Positions 1 through 10,151 of a DNA stretch of 64,000 nucleotides are shown here, one piece after another. Numbering within the stretch: position 1 is the first letter of the stretch; every line of letters begins with the position of its first letter. The stretch lies in contig NC_030853.1 of assembly GCF_000208745.1 (NCBI RefSeq), positions 31,016,628 through 31,080,627 of the forward strand, read 5' to 3'. Position numbers and translations under genes: made by a program. Below the pieces are notes generated by a model that saw only the letters and a program-made list of their open reading frames with translations, searched no databases and was not told the origin of the DNA. The stretch comes from Theobroma cacao (lineage: Eukaryota; Streptophyta; Magnoliopsida; Malvales; Malvaceae).

Positions 1-1226
1 GCATGGAATTGATTAATGGGTGTTTTTTTTCTTTTTAAATTGTTCATGTGGGCTTTGTTTAGGTGCTGAGGAAGTCTAGGAAAGGAATGTTACTTAAAAA
101 GTTTGAATATAGTGTTCTTGATGCAGGTTCAATGAAATTGAATTGTTTGGTACATTAAAGGAGCAATCTCTCTCTCTCTCTCTGACAAACTTTTAGTTTT
201 AGTATAATAGTTTTGCTTTTGTTAAATAGAGCTGAAAAGCATTTGAGTCACAGTTTGGTTAGAATTGGGATCTGAGGTGTTTAATTTAGTAAAATGAGTC
301 AATGCAATTAGTTTCTACGAGTTTTTTGATTCAATTTAGTACCATAGAAACTTCAGCTGTTGAACTTCTCTGGTCAAAGACAAATGCTAGATGGTATGAT
401 CTTTGCTTTGTCAGTAGCAAGGCTATCATGGTACATTATGGGGAAAGATATACAGGCACAGGTAGAGAGAGTTGATATAGCAGAGTTTGACATCTTAAGT
501 TGCTTCTGACCTGGAAATTGTGAGAGCAATATAGTTGAAATCCTTAAGATTGAGTTCATTGTGATATAGATCTAAGATGGTGATAATGGTAGCAGGAGTA
601 CATGTAGTTTAAGTGTTCATTTCATGTTCTTCTGTTGTCTAGCTTTTTTTGACAAAGTTTAGCTGTTTGAAGTTCTGCAACGGCTATTTAAGTCTGATGT
701 GATATGAAGATGGAGATACTGCATTTGACCATGTTCACTTGTTGCACGTTTAGAGATCTTAAGTTCTGGGCTAAAGGAGGAGCTAGTTCACCTCCATTAA
801 TTATCTTCTAACTTCCCTTATAAGGGTTCTATATAGACATCAGACCTTCCATTTCATCTAATAAAATATTGAAGGAAACTTGCATAGACAGCTCTGTGCT
901 TGGAGTGTAGAAATTGCATGCATATGCTCTTTAAAAAGTGATGGTGCTTAGTTTCTTTCTATGCTTTGAAAAATGGAGATCCTAGTAAGAGAAGTTATAT
1001 CGCATGCTTAACATCTTAAAATGGTTTTGAATCTTGTAGGAATATGTAATATAAACTTCTAATGTAGAGTTTGATTGTGTTAGAAATTCAAGTTTACTTG
1101 GTAACTGAACTGTTTGTTGTGTTAATAACATCTACAGATGGATTTGGTTGGTGGAACAGAGTTTCTATTTCTCTTTGTATCATTTTCTTATATAAGTTGA
1201 GCAGCCCTGGATTCTGCTTTCAGACA
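1..1226 (+). other. 5' flank and leader of the TRM-type gene
   Basis: I see no protein-coding gene here; short ORFs are not supported. A CT microsatellite lies at 167-183. The coding ATG at 1227 is preceded three bases earlier by a TTTCAG acceptor (1218-1223), so the 5' untranslated region is probably split by an intron whose first exon lies upstream in this stretch or outside the window. Confidence 0.5.
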
Positions 1227-4200
1227 ATGGGGGTTGACAAAGAAGGTTCAAAAAATGGAGGAGGTTATGTAGGTGGATTTTTTCAGCTATTTGACTGGAC
1301 TGCAAAATCTCGGAAGAAGCTATTCTCAAGCAAGTCAGATTTTCCAGGTATAACTGCCTCCCGGGTGCAGATGAGCATGCAACAGGAAGTGTGTCACCAT
1401 GCACAGCATTGTGCAAGTGAAAGTTATATTCTTGTACCGTAATAGTTTATATCTTTTTTATGGTCACTAATGAGCATTATTTCTTCAAATTTTTAGAGCG
1501 TTCAAAACAGGGGAAGAGAAGTGATGGGAACTTACCAATGACACGATTCCATCTGGTGAGAACATGGCAATTCCAAATGATTTCAATATAGATCTTATTA
1601 CACTCTTGACAGAGTGTTTTAATCTGAGACTCTTTACAATTCTTGTTGTGATTATTGCAGATGGATGAGGATGAAATTGGAGCAGGGACAAGCATCATAG
1701 GCGGTAGTGATTACAGTTGTGCTTCATCAGTTACAGATGATGACATATATGGAGCTAGGGCCCCTAGTGTAGTGGCCAGGCTTATGGGATTAGATTCTTT
1801 GCCTACGTATTCTGAGCCTTACTCCACCCCTTTTTTTGACACTCAATCTCTTCAAGATGCTCATTTCCGAAATAGGAACCTTAATTATCATCATGACCAG
1901 CGAATAATTTATCCTGGAGATCTGTTCAATAAGATGGAGGGCCCTGCCAGGAATTTTGGGGAGTCAAAGCCCCAGAAGATAATCAGCAAGCCCATAGAGA
2001 GATTCCAAACTGAAAGTTTGCCCCCTAAGGCAGCTAAAACAATTCCAATTACCCATCATAAACTTTTGTCTCCTATTAAGAGTCCTGGTTTTGTTCCTTC
2101 TAAGAATGCTGCTCACATAATGGAAGCAGCTGCAAGAATTATCGAGCCTGGCCCCCATGCTATTTCTAGAGCCAAAATGCCTATGGTCAGGTCATCCTCA
2201 GTGCCCGTGAAAGTTCGCGATTTCAAAGAAAAAATGGAGGCTGCACAGAAAATGCCTATGGTTGGATCTTCTTCTGTGCCCTTGAAAGTTAGAGATTTGA
2301 AAGAGAAAGTGGAAACTGTGCATAAAACATCCAGGCTCACTGAAACAACTAGAAGACCAGTTGAGTCAAATGCTGCCAAGTTTCTTAAAGGACAATCTCT
2401 GAACAAGAGTTGGAATGGGTCAACAGACACAACATCACCCAGGACTTCTGATACAGAAGAAATTTCTTCTGTTTTAAAGAGTAAGGGTAAGTCTATTTCG
2501 CTTGCAATCCAAGCAAAGGTCAATGTACAGAAAAGAGAAGGATTGGCTTCAAGCAGTAGTCGAAGTTTGCTCGGGCAGAAAGACCAGAGTGAGGTTAAGT
2601 CAAGTCAACCATTCAAGAGCCAACCAAGTGCTCAAAAGAGTTTGCATAAGAAATCTTCTACACACAATGCTTCTGGTGTACTCAGGCAGAACAATCAGAA
2701 GCAAAATTGTATTGTGGATAAAGACAAATTACCTTCAAAGTCCACGGCTTCCAACTTGCACAGTAGAAAAGTGCTCTCTGGGGATTCTTCCTTTGGGCGA
2801 CACAAAATGTCAGGTAAAACTGTTGGGAATTCCAAAACTGGCTCAAGGAAGTTGGGCTTTGGTACAACAGATAGTGAAAAAGGAGGTCCATATTCTGGTA
2901 CAAAGAACCCAAGGAAGAAAAGATCGATTGATAGGGATATCCAATTTGAGAAAAATCAGGTTGTTGATAATGTGTTGATTGAAAAAAATCAAAAGGAAGA
3001 TCATCCTGTTACTGAAAGGAACTTCAGCTGGGTTGAAGATAGCAAGAAGAAAGGCATGGATGTTGTCTCCTTCACATTCACAGCCCCACTAACCCGGTCA
3101 ATGGAAACATCTGCTCAGCTTGCACAGAAAAAGAATGGCATTTGCATGGATAATCGGGGTAAAAGATTGTTGCTTGACACCGAGAGTTTGAAGTTGTCTT
3201 CAATGGGATATAATGTCATTGGAGGAGATGCTTTAAGTATGCTTTTGGAACAAAAGCTAAGGGAATTAAGTAATGCAGTTGAATCTTCTTGCCACAAATC
3301 TCTCAATTCAGGATCAGCTTCTACTTCTACGTCATTTTCACAAGACCTGGTGCACACACCTAATGCTGTTACCACTATGCCAAGCTTATATAATAAACTG
3401 GGTAGTTGTCACAGTTCCAACCTTTCCTCCACTGATCTTCAACTGCTCAGATTGAAACATAAGTTTCAGGTAATAGACTTAGCTTTTCAATTTTCTAAGA
3501 AAACCCTACTCAAGTTTTCTTTGTTTGTTGTGCCTCTAACTGTACAATCTGCTGCTTGAATGTATCTTCTTTGGGAGTTTTAATGGTTAACCATTCTTTT
3601 ATCTCAAGCTTGAGTGAGTGTTGCTATAAAATGCATCAAAACTATTTCACATGATGATAAATAACACTAATGTGGCACATTCAGGGAGCTGATGAGACCG
3701 ATGAATGCAGCAGTAGCTGTCTTGATGCTCGGCAACCTAGTCCAGTTTCTATTCTTGAACCTTCCTTTTCAACTGAAAGCTGCAACTCTTCAGATAGCAC
3801 AGATAGTTGCAGTATAGAAGGTAAAAGTAGTGGCTTATACTTTATGTTCATTATTAAATCTGGGCATAAGTTTTTCTTTAGGTATACTAATCTGTATCTT
3901 TGATGCAATTTCAGGAAGCAAGCACTGCTCATCTGTTCAAGCTCAGGAAGTTCTTGGGCTGAGTTCTTCAAAGAAGTTACGCTCACTAGACGTTGATACA
4001 GAGTTATCAGATTCAGCTTCCTCCATATGTCCTGGAACTGTGGCTAAAAGAAATCAAAATACTGTTGTTATGTCAGATCCCATGAAATCAGTCAACTGGG
4101 AACTAGAATATGTGAAGCTGATACTATGTAATGTGGAATTGATGTTCAAGGACTTTGCCTTAGGCCGTGCTCGTGAAATCATAAACCCTCATCTTTTTGA

Positions 4201-4582
4201 TAAGTTGGAAAGCCGAAGAGCAGGATTTGGAAGCAATGGTGGGGAGTCTAGGCTAGAACGGAAGGTCCTATTTGATTCTGTCAGCGAATGCTTAGACTTG
4301 AGATGCAGGCGGTACGTGGGCGGGGGATGTGGAACATGGGCAAAAGGGATGATGATTCTGAGAAGAAATGAGTGGTTAGCTGAAGAAGTGTACAAGGAGA
4401 TCTCAGGGTGGAGAGGCATGGGTGATTGTATGGTGGATGAGCTTGTGGACAAGGACATGAGCAGTCAATATGGAAAATGGCTGGACTTTGAGGTTGATGC
4501 ATTTTCACTTGGAGCAGACATTGAGGGTCAAATACTGAACACTTTGGTTGATGAGGTGGTTGCTGAAGTCTTGCAACTTTAA
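1227..4582 (+). CDS. TRM-type / DUF4378 microtubule-associated protein, TRM6/7/8-like
   Basis: Five exons (1227-1347, 1497-1555, 1661-3469, 3685-3820, 3915-4582) give 930 codons in frame with GT/AG borders. The N-terminus (MGVDKEGS..., FQLFDWTAKSRKKLFSSKSDFP) and the motif VVARLMGLDSLP (residues 97-108) are hallmarks of the LONGIFOLIA/TON1-recruiting-motif (TRM) family. The centre is long, basic, Ser/Lys-rich and low in complexity. The C-terminus (about 768-925, starting NWELEYVKLILCNVELMF) is the DUF4378 domain. TRM proteins bind microtubules and recruit TON1/PP2A to cortical arrays; the TRM6/7/8 clade acts at the preprophase band. That subclade assignment is inferred from length and layout only. 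The start at 1227 fits the family N-terminus. Residues 232-256 and 257-281 form an in-frame tandem repeat. Such proteins are often mislabelled as GPI-anchor transferase subunit P in databases. Confidence 0.92.
2174..2323 (+). repeat. In-frame 75-bp tandem duplication in TRM exon 3
   Basis: Two adjacent 75-bp units (2174-2248 and 2249-2323) encode 25 residues each. Both begin KMPMV, share SSSVP-KVRD-KEK, and differ by several replacements. The reading frame is kept, so the duplication is tolerated in the coding region. Confidence 0.9.
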
Positions 4583-4604
4583 TGCTTTCAGCTTAGTCAC
4601 ACCA

Positions 4605-4735
4605 GATGTACAATGGATGAGCTCGTGGAAAAGCACATGGCCTATATGGAAAATGGCCAGGGCTTTAAAGTTGATGAATGCATTTGAACTTGGAGACAGT
4701 GAGGGCTAAATTGAATGCTTTTGGTTGCTGAATTG
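4605..4735 (+). repeat. Decayed tandem copy of the 3' part of the last TRM exon
   Basis: This stretch follows the stop codon and matches the exon end at about 4432-4568 with gaps. Shared blocks include GGATGAGCT-GTGGA, TATGGAAAATGG, GTTGATG-ATGCATTT and ACTTGGAG. The copy carries indels and is not open. It looks like a local duplication of the DUF4378 tail that now sits in the 3' UTR or just beyond. Confidence 0.8.
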
Positions 4736-5416
4736 ATCAATGTTAGCTTGCACCGTTTTAAGCCTTTAGTTTTGCCACTTCCAATGTATGTTTCTCTTCT
4801 TATATCTTACCCCTTGAGGGGGGGATCTTTGTATCATGAAGATTCTTAAAAGTTCATTCTTCAAATTATTGTTTCATATTAAGGCATCTTTGAATTAACA
4901 TTTTCTGTTTGATCATAGAGTTGCTCCATTCAAATAATAGTGCATTCATTACATACAATACTTGCAGATAATTAGCAAAAAATTAACTCCAAGTATACCC
5001 TTGGGTAATCTGGGACATGAAATCTATGTTTGAAATGTAACATCTAATTATTAGATTAATTAAATGCACATGTACTTGTAGGATTACAACTGCACATATT
5101 ATAAATTATAAATTAACATAAAAAATGGATAATATTTATCTAAAAAAAATAACATGATTATATCAATTTTCACGTCATAACATTTTCTGTCGTATAATAA
5201 ATATATAATATTAATTAATATTAAATCTTACTATCAATTAATTTTTCCACTAAGATTCAAATACGTGCTTGGATATATATCAAAATTTAAACATTTTTCT
5301 AAATAAAAGATAAAAAATTTATTCGAAAATTCGTGTGCCTTTTCATGGAATATATGTAGCAGTGCATTCAAACTTAATGACTACAGTAGTGTTTTAAACA
5401 ATTAATGTTGCATATA
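4736..5416. other. AT-rich intergenic spacer
   Basis: I see no gene. This is AT-rich DNA between the convergent ends of the TRM gene and the MYB pseudogene. It includes ordinary homopolymer runs but no recognisable element. Confidence 0.5.
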
Positions 5417-7105
5417 TCAGTGATCATTTTTATCAACAGTACTTAGGAAGTATATAAGATCATCCCATGATTCCCTCATCGTTTTGATTAACACTTTGGA
5501 AGTATTTAAGATCATCCCATGATTCCCATCGATCATGGCTCCGAATCCCATGTACTTCAGCTTCGTCAAAGTCCCAACCAAGCCACCCCTCATCAAACCA
5601 TCAATTTCCATGGTGATGAACGACACACCTGCAACTCTCCGGAACTCCTCCCACAATCCGAGTTCCAAGTGCTGCAGCTCCCTCTTTCCTCGTCATCACT
5701 TTTGGACTCTGGGATTTCACTGTCCATCTCCTCAGTCATAACCATGATACCGCCATTCTCTTCCTTGTGGTCAAAGCAACCATCCCCACTCGGATCCACC
5801 ACCGCAAATTCACTCTGCAAAGCCGCTGCGTTTCACTATCAAGCCACACATATGGTTCAAAGACACCAGTTTCCCTGTCGCTGGGGTCATACAGTACTTA
5901 AGCCGCGTTAATGTTGCAGTTCTCGTCACCAGAACATATTGCTGGGCTTTCACTCTCATCATTAATGCAACCATCTACAGTCCTCGCACCGTTGTTCATA
6001 CAACAGCCATGTGTTCCAAGTTCCCGGCCTGCAAATCTCTCAAAATGTTGCTGTCCTTCATTTGTCCAATGAAGTTGGTTTTCTCTGCCGCGCCTTCAGT
6101 TTCCTGAAAAGTTGCAGTGCCTGTGCCATTCTTGTTAGCCATCCCTAGTGACATCAATGCTAGCTTCTGCCTTTTCATGTTTGACCGGCTGGTTCGACCT
6201 TTGTGTTTGTGTGCTAACTCACCAATTCTGACAGCCTCCATAGGTGGAGCCATCATGTATTTTCTTGGTGAAGCTGTAAATTTTTCTCCTCAAATGAGTC
6301 TTCCAGTAATTTTTTATCTCATTGTCCGTTCGTCCTGGCAACTCTGCTGCTATCGATGACCACCTACATACGCATCCGAAGGTTGAACTTTAGGGTAAAA
6401 AAAAGTAGTAATATATACCTACACAACTCAAATTTCAAAAGGAAAAAACAGTACTCGACTCACTTCTAAAATTGATAGGTAATGGTATTTGAGCATACTG
6501 ATAGGTGTGTGTGTGTCTATATATATATATCTCATTCGAATCTTTGGACTTAGAAAAAAATAGAAACTTAAAATTTGGTGGTGGAATTGTGCATGGAGCT
6601 GGTTAGGTGCTCAAGCTCAGGTGACTGTGATAACTAAAAAATTGGAGAGAAAAATGTTCTGGAGAGCTGCTACAGGTAACCAAAAGTACTTTTCCAATGC
6701 ATTAATTACATGGCTAAATATATACTTTTTGAATGAATGAGAAGAAACCAAAAGGAGCAAATGCCTACCTATTCCCCAAACTGCTGTGCAACTTAACAAT
6801 GGTTTCTTCCTCTCCAGCAGTGAAGTTCCCTCTCTTCAAGTCTGGCCTCAAAGTTTATCCATCTCAGCCTGCAGCTCTTCCCACACCTCAACAAACCTTC
6901 AAACAAAAACAAATCAAAACCATCATCATCTTTCCTTCACTTACATTCACATTCTTGCTGAAGCTAGGGTACCTGCATTCTTGGGTAAAGACTTCCAGGA
7001 TCCTTCTCCATTGAGCTGAATGTACTTGGTTAATATTTCATCTTCTTCTGCTGTCCATCGTCCCCTCTTCAACCCCACTTTCTCACAAGAAGGAGATCTC
7101 CCCAT
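5417..7105 (-). pseudogene. R2R3-MYB (flavonol-regulator type) pseudogene, left copy of the cluster
   Basis: The three-exon MYB structure is intact in layout: exon 1 6973-7105 (133 bp), exon 2 6769-6896, exon 3 from 6363 to about 5417. Exon 1 is open ([17 protein letters not shown]...) but has Ser for the second residue of the usual PCC motif. Exon 2 is 128 bp, against 130 bp in the other two copies. Two bases are missing after WIN, which shifts the frame and creates TAA at 6793-6795 inside R3. Exon 3 has a second 2-bp loss near the KIHDGS region and a 1-bp loss before the NLEHM segment, each relative to the middle copy. Later fragments ([27 protein letters not shown]) survive in different frames. 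It is closest to the middle copy in exons, introns and promoter. A single sequencing error could not explain three indels. Confidence 0.88.
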
Positions 7106-7193
7106 TACCCCAGAAAATATCACTCCCTAAAACACCCAGACAAAGAAGAGAAATCAAACAACTTTTAGCAAATCAATGTCGAACTAGGTACTA

Positions 7194-7203
7194 CTATATA
7201 TAG
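7194..7203 (-). promoter_or_regulatory. Possible TATA box of the left MYB copy
   Basis: CTATATATAG lies about 90 bp upstream of the exon 1 ATG of the pseudogene. The position is reasonable for a plant TATA box; there is no other support. Confidence 0.4.
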
Positions 7204-7253
7204 TATAGGTATCTGCCATATGTTTTTTTCCATAAAGTGACTGATGTAGACAT

Positions 7254-7276
7254 AGCAACGGTCACCAACCGTTGCT
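7254..7276. promoter_or_regulatory. Promoter inverted repeat with MYB-core sequences (left copy)
   Basis: AGCAACGGT and ACCGTTGCT are perfect 9-bp inverted arms around a 5-bp spacer, about 150 bp upstream of the ATG. The arms contain CAACGG/CCGTTG, the MYB core CNGTTG. The site also contains ACCAACC (7264-7270), an AC-II type element. The same inverted repeat occurs in the middle copy with matching changes in both arms. Confidence 0.65.
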
Positions 7277-7886
7277 GAATCTAGGTATATACTTACTTAA
7301 AATTTGAAATTATTTGATGGAATAACGGAAATTTTATTAAGAAAAGAAAAAAAATTTCGGGGCTGAAATTTTTTGAAGAATACAAAATCTTTTAGAAAAA
7401 TAAATTAAGGTCAAATTTAATATTCTTTGTCTTTTTAATTTTCTTCAAATGCATAAAGAAAAAAATTGATTGAAAAAATCCTTAGTATTCAATTTTTGTC
7501 TCTCATGTACAAAGGACATATATAACATAGTCAAATGGCAATAAAGCCAATATTTAAGGAATTTGGGCCAACTGGAAAACAACCACACCAACCTGAAGGT
7601 AATTTTTGGTTGGGAACTAGTACTATATATAAGAAGCCTATAAGTTATAATTCATGAAATACACCCTATATGTTATTGTAATTTATTATTTGTCCAATTG
7701 CAATTTGATTTTATTATTTAGAAATATTTATATGCCATCACAAATAATTAAACAGGTAATTTATATATTAAAGATAAGAGTTGAACTAAAGAGAAGCGAG
7801 ACTTGGAAAATGTTTTATATTTGATGGTAATTATTTGTATGGAAAATGTACATTCAAACCTAATCACTACAGTGTCTTAAACAATG
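7277..7886. other. Upstream region of the left MYB copy
   Basis: I see no gene. The stretch is homologous in blocks to 10152-10700 upstream of the middle copy. Shared parts include the GGAATTTGGGCC stretch followed by CACACCAACCT, which shows that the duplication unit included at least about 500 bp of promoter. Confidence 0.6.
7587..7593 (+). promoter_or_regulatory. AC-II-like element ACCAACC (left copy)
   Basis: ACCAACC lies in a block conserved between the left and middle MYB promoters. AC elements are bound by R2R3-MYBs of phenylpropanoid and flavonoid control. Use by these genes themselves is inference. Confidence 0.4.
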
Positions 7887-9972
7887 TTACATAGATCGGT
7901 GGTCATTTTCATCAACACTTTGGAAGTATATAAGATCATCCCATGATTCCCATTGATGGTTTTGATGAACACTTTGGAAGTATTTAAGATCATCCCATGG
8001 ATCATGGCTGCAAAACCCAAGTGCGTCAGCTTGGTCAAGATCCCAACCGAGCCACCCCTCATCAAACCATGGGTCCGATGGCGATGAACGACGCACCTGC
8101 GACTCTCCACAACTCCTCCCACAATCCGAGTTCCAATTAATGCTGCAGCTCCCTCTAATTTCCTCGTCATGATGACTTTTGGACTTCGTTTCTTGGACCG
8201 CTGGGATTTCTTTGTCCATCTCCTCAGTCGTGACCATGATACCGCCATTTTCTTCCTTGGGGTCAAAGCAACCATCCCCACTCGGACTCACTTCCGCACA
8301 TTCACTCTTCAAAACGACGCTAAGCCGCTGTATTTCACTATCCAGCCACTCATATGGTCCAAAAACATCAGTTTCACAGTCGAACATTACTTGAGCTGCG
8401 ATGCTGTTGCAGCTCTCGTCACCAGAACATATTGCTGGTCTTTCACTCTCGCCATTAATTCTACTCTCGCCATTAATTCTACCATCTACGGTCCTGGCAC
8501 CGCTGTTCATACAACAACCACGTGCTCCAAGGTCCGTGGGCTGCAAATCTCTCACAATATCGGTGCCTTCCATTTGTCCAATGATGTTGGTTTCCTCTGG
8601 TGTGTTATTCTTGTTAGCCTTCCCTAGTGACATCAATGCTAGCTTTTGCCTTTTCATGTTTGCCCGGCTGGTTCGACCTCTGCGTTTCTGTGCTAACTCA
8701 CCAATTCTGACAGCCTCCACTGTTGGAGATCCATTATGTACTTTCTTGGTGAAGCTGTAAATTTTTCTCCTCAAATGAGTCTTCCAGTAATTTTTTATCT
8801 CATTGTCTGTTCGTCCTGGCAGCTCTGCTGCTATCAATGACCACCTACACACGCATCCGAAGGTTGTAAAAACAAAGTAGTAATCTATACCGACACAACT
8901 CAAATTTCAAAAGAAAAATACAGTACTCGATTCAATTCTAAAATTGATAGGAAATGGTAGTTGAGCCTATTGATAGGTGTATATATATATATATGTATCC
9001 ATCCTTCAAAAAATGGGGTTTGAATCTTCTCTCTCAAGTCTGAATTTAAGAAAAGTTTGATATATAGATACCATGTTTCCAGATTAAATTTTCCATTTCC
9101 AATACAATACTAATTAGGTGTAGCAAGCTTCTATACATGAGGTGATAATTTTGGCATGCTTTTGGATCATGATACACTTAAAATTTGGTGATTTTGGTGG
9201 AGGTTTTGAAGTTTTTTCTTTGGTTCTTGATTGTGGACTTTACCGTTTTATGAAAGATATCCAGTGCTGCTGCTGAATTTGATTTTTTCTGAAGTGTTAC
9301 CCTAGATGTAATGGTGTTCATTACCAGCAAAGGGCTTGGTGATATAAAGGATGTATGTTTTCCTTGATTTTAATCTGTAGGTACTGGGATGGTTGGCTTT
9401 TTTGGTGCATTTGTTAATGCTTTGGGAGTTGTACATGTTCTAACTAGAAATGTGGTCCTGGCATTGTGCATGGAGCTGTTTATGTGCTCAAGCTTAGTTG
9501 ACTGTGATAAGTTTAACTAGAAAAATGGAGAGCAAATTGGAACCAAAAGTACTTTTCTAATGCATTGATTAATTATATGGCAAAATATATTCTTTTGCAT
9601 GAATGAAAAGAAAATCAACAGGAGAAAATGCCTACCTATTCCCCAAAGTGCTGTGCAACTTAACAATGGTTTCTTCCTCTTGAGCAGTGAAGTTCCCTCT
9701 CTTCAAGTCTGGCCTCAAATAGTTTATCCATCTCAGCCTGCAGCTCTTCCCACACCTCAACAAACCTTCAAACAAAAAACAAAACCAAATCATCGTCTTG
9801 CTTTCACTTACATTCACATTCTTGGTGAAGTAAGGATACCTGCATTATTGGGTAAAGACTTCCAGGATCCTTCTCCATTGAGTTGGATGTACTTGGTCAA
9901 TGCTTCATCTTCTTCTGCTGTCCATCGTCCCCTCTTCAACCCCACTTTCTCACAACATGGAGATCTCCCCAT
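7887..9972 (-). CDS. R2R3-MYB transcription factor, flavonol-regulator (subgroup 7-like), middle copy
   Basis: Exons 9840-9972, 9636-9765 and 7887-8844 give 406 aa with the standard 133 + 130 bp MYB exon pattern. R2 begins [20 protein letters not shown] with Trp 17, 37 and 57; R3 has Trp 89 and 108. The bHLH-binding signature [DE]Lx2[RK]x3Lx6Lx3R is absent from R3, as in bHLH-independent flavonol MYBs. After R3 comes GRTSRANMK, matching the subgroup 7 GRTxRSxMK motif of MYB11/12/111. Those factors switch on CHS, CHI, F3H and FLS in the nucleus. The acidic C-terminus contains a duplicated WDDL-YFQSV segment. The terminal W-LLS motif of subgroup 7 is not evident. The start is fixed by the invariant MGRSPCCEK; an upstream in-frame extension is less likely. 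Confidence 0.92.
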
Positions 9973-10128
9973 TACCTCAGAAATTATCAGTCCCAAAAGC
10001 ACCACCCAGACAAAGAGGAGATATCAAACGACTTCGTCTTATCTCAATGTTGAAGTAGGTGGTTTAACGATGGAACTTTTGATCGTGTTGTGCTAAGTTG
10101 GTTCGCATGAAGTGAATGATGTAGACAT

Positions 10129-10151
10129 AGCAACAGTCTCCAACTGTTGCT
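10129..10151. promoter_or_regulatory. Promoter inverted repeat with MYB-core sequences (middle copy)
   Basis: AGCAACAGT and ACTGTTGCT form perfect 9-bp arms with a 5-bp spacer, about 157 bp upstream of the ATG. This is the counterpart of 7254-7276. The one base that differs in the left arm (G to A) is matched by C to T in the right arm, so pairing is kept. It contains the MYB core CAACAG/CTGTTG. Confidence 0.65.

Noticed and set aside
1655..1660. Possible start two codons before 1661 in the TRM gene
   Set aside because: It begins with TTG and lies in the intron acceptor (TTGCAG); the true N-terminus is two exons upstream at 1227.
8169..8760. ORFs on + overlapping the middle MYB gene
   Set aside because: Shadows of the MYB exon 3 on the other strand; no family features.
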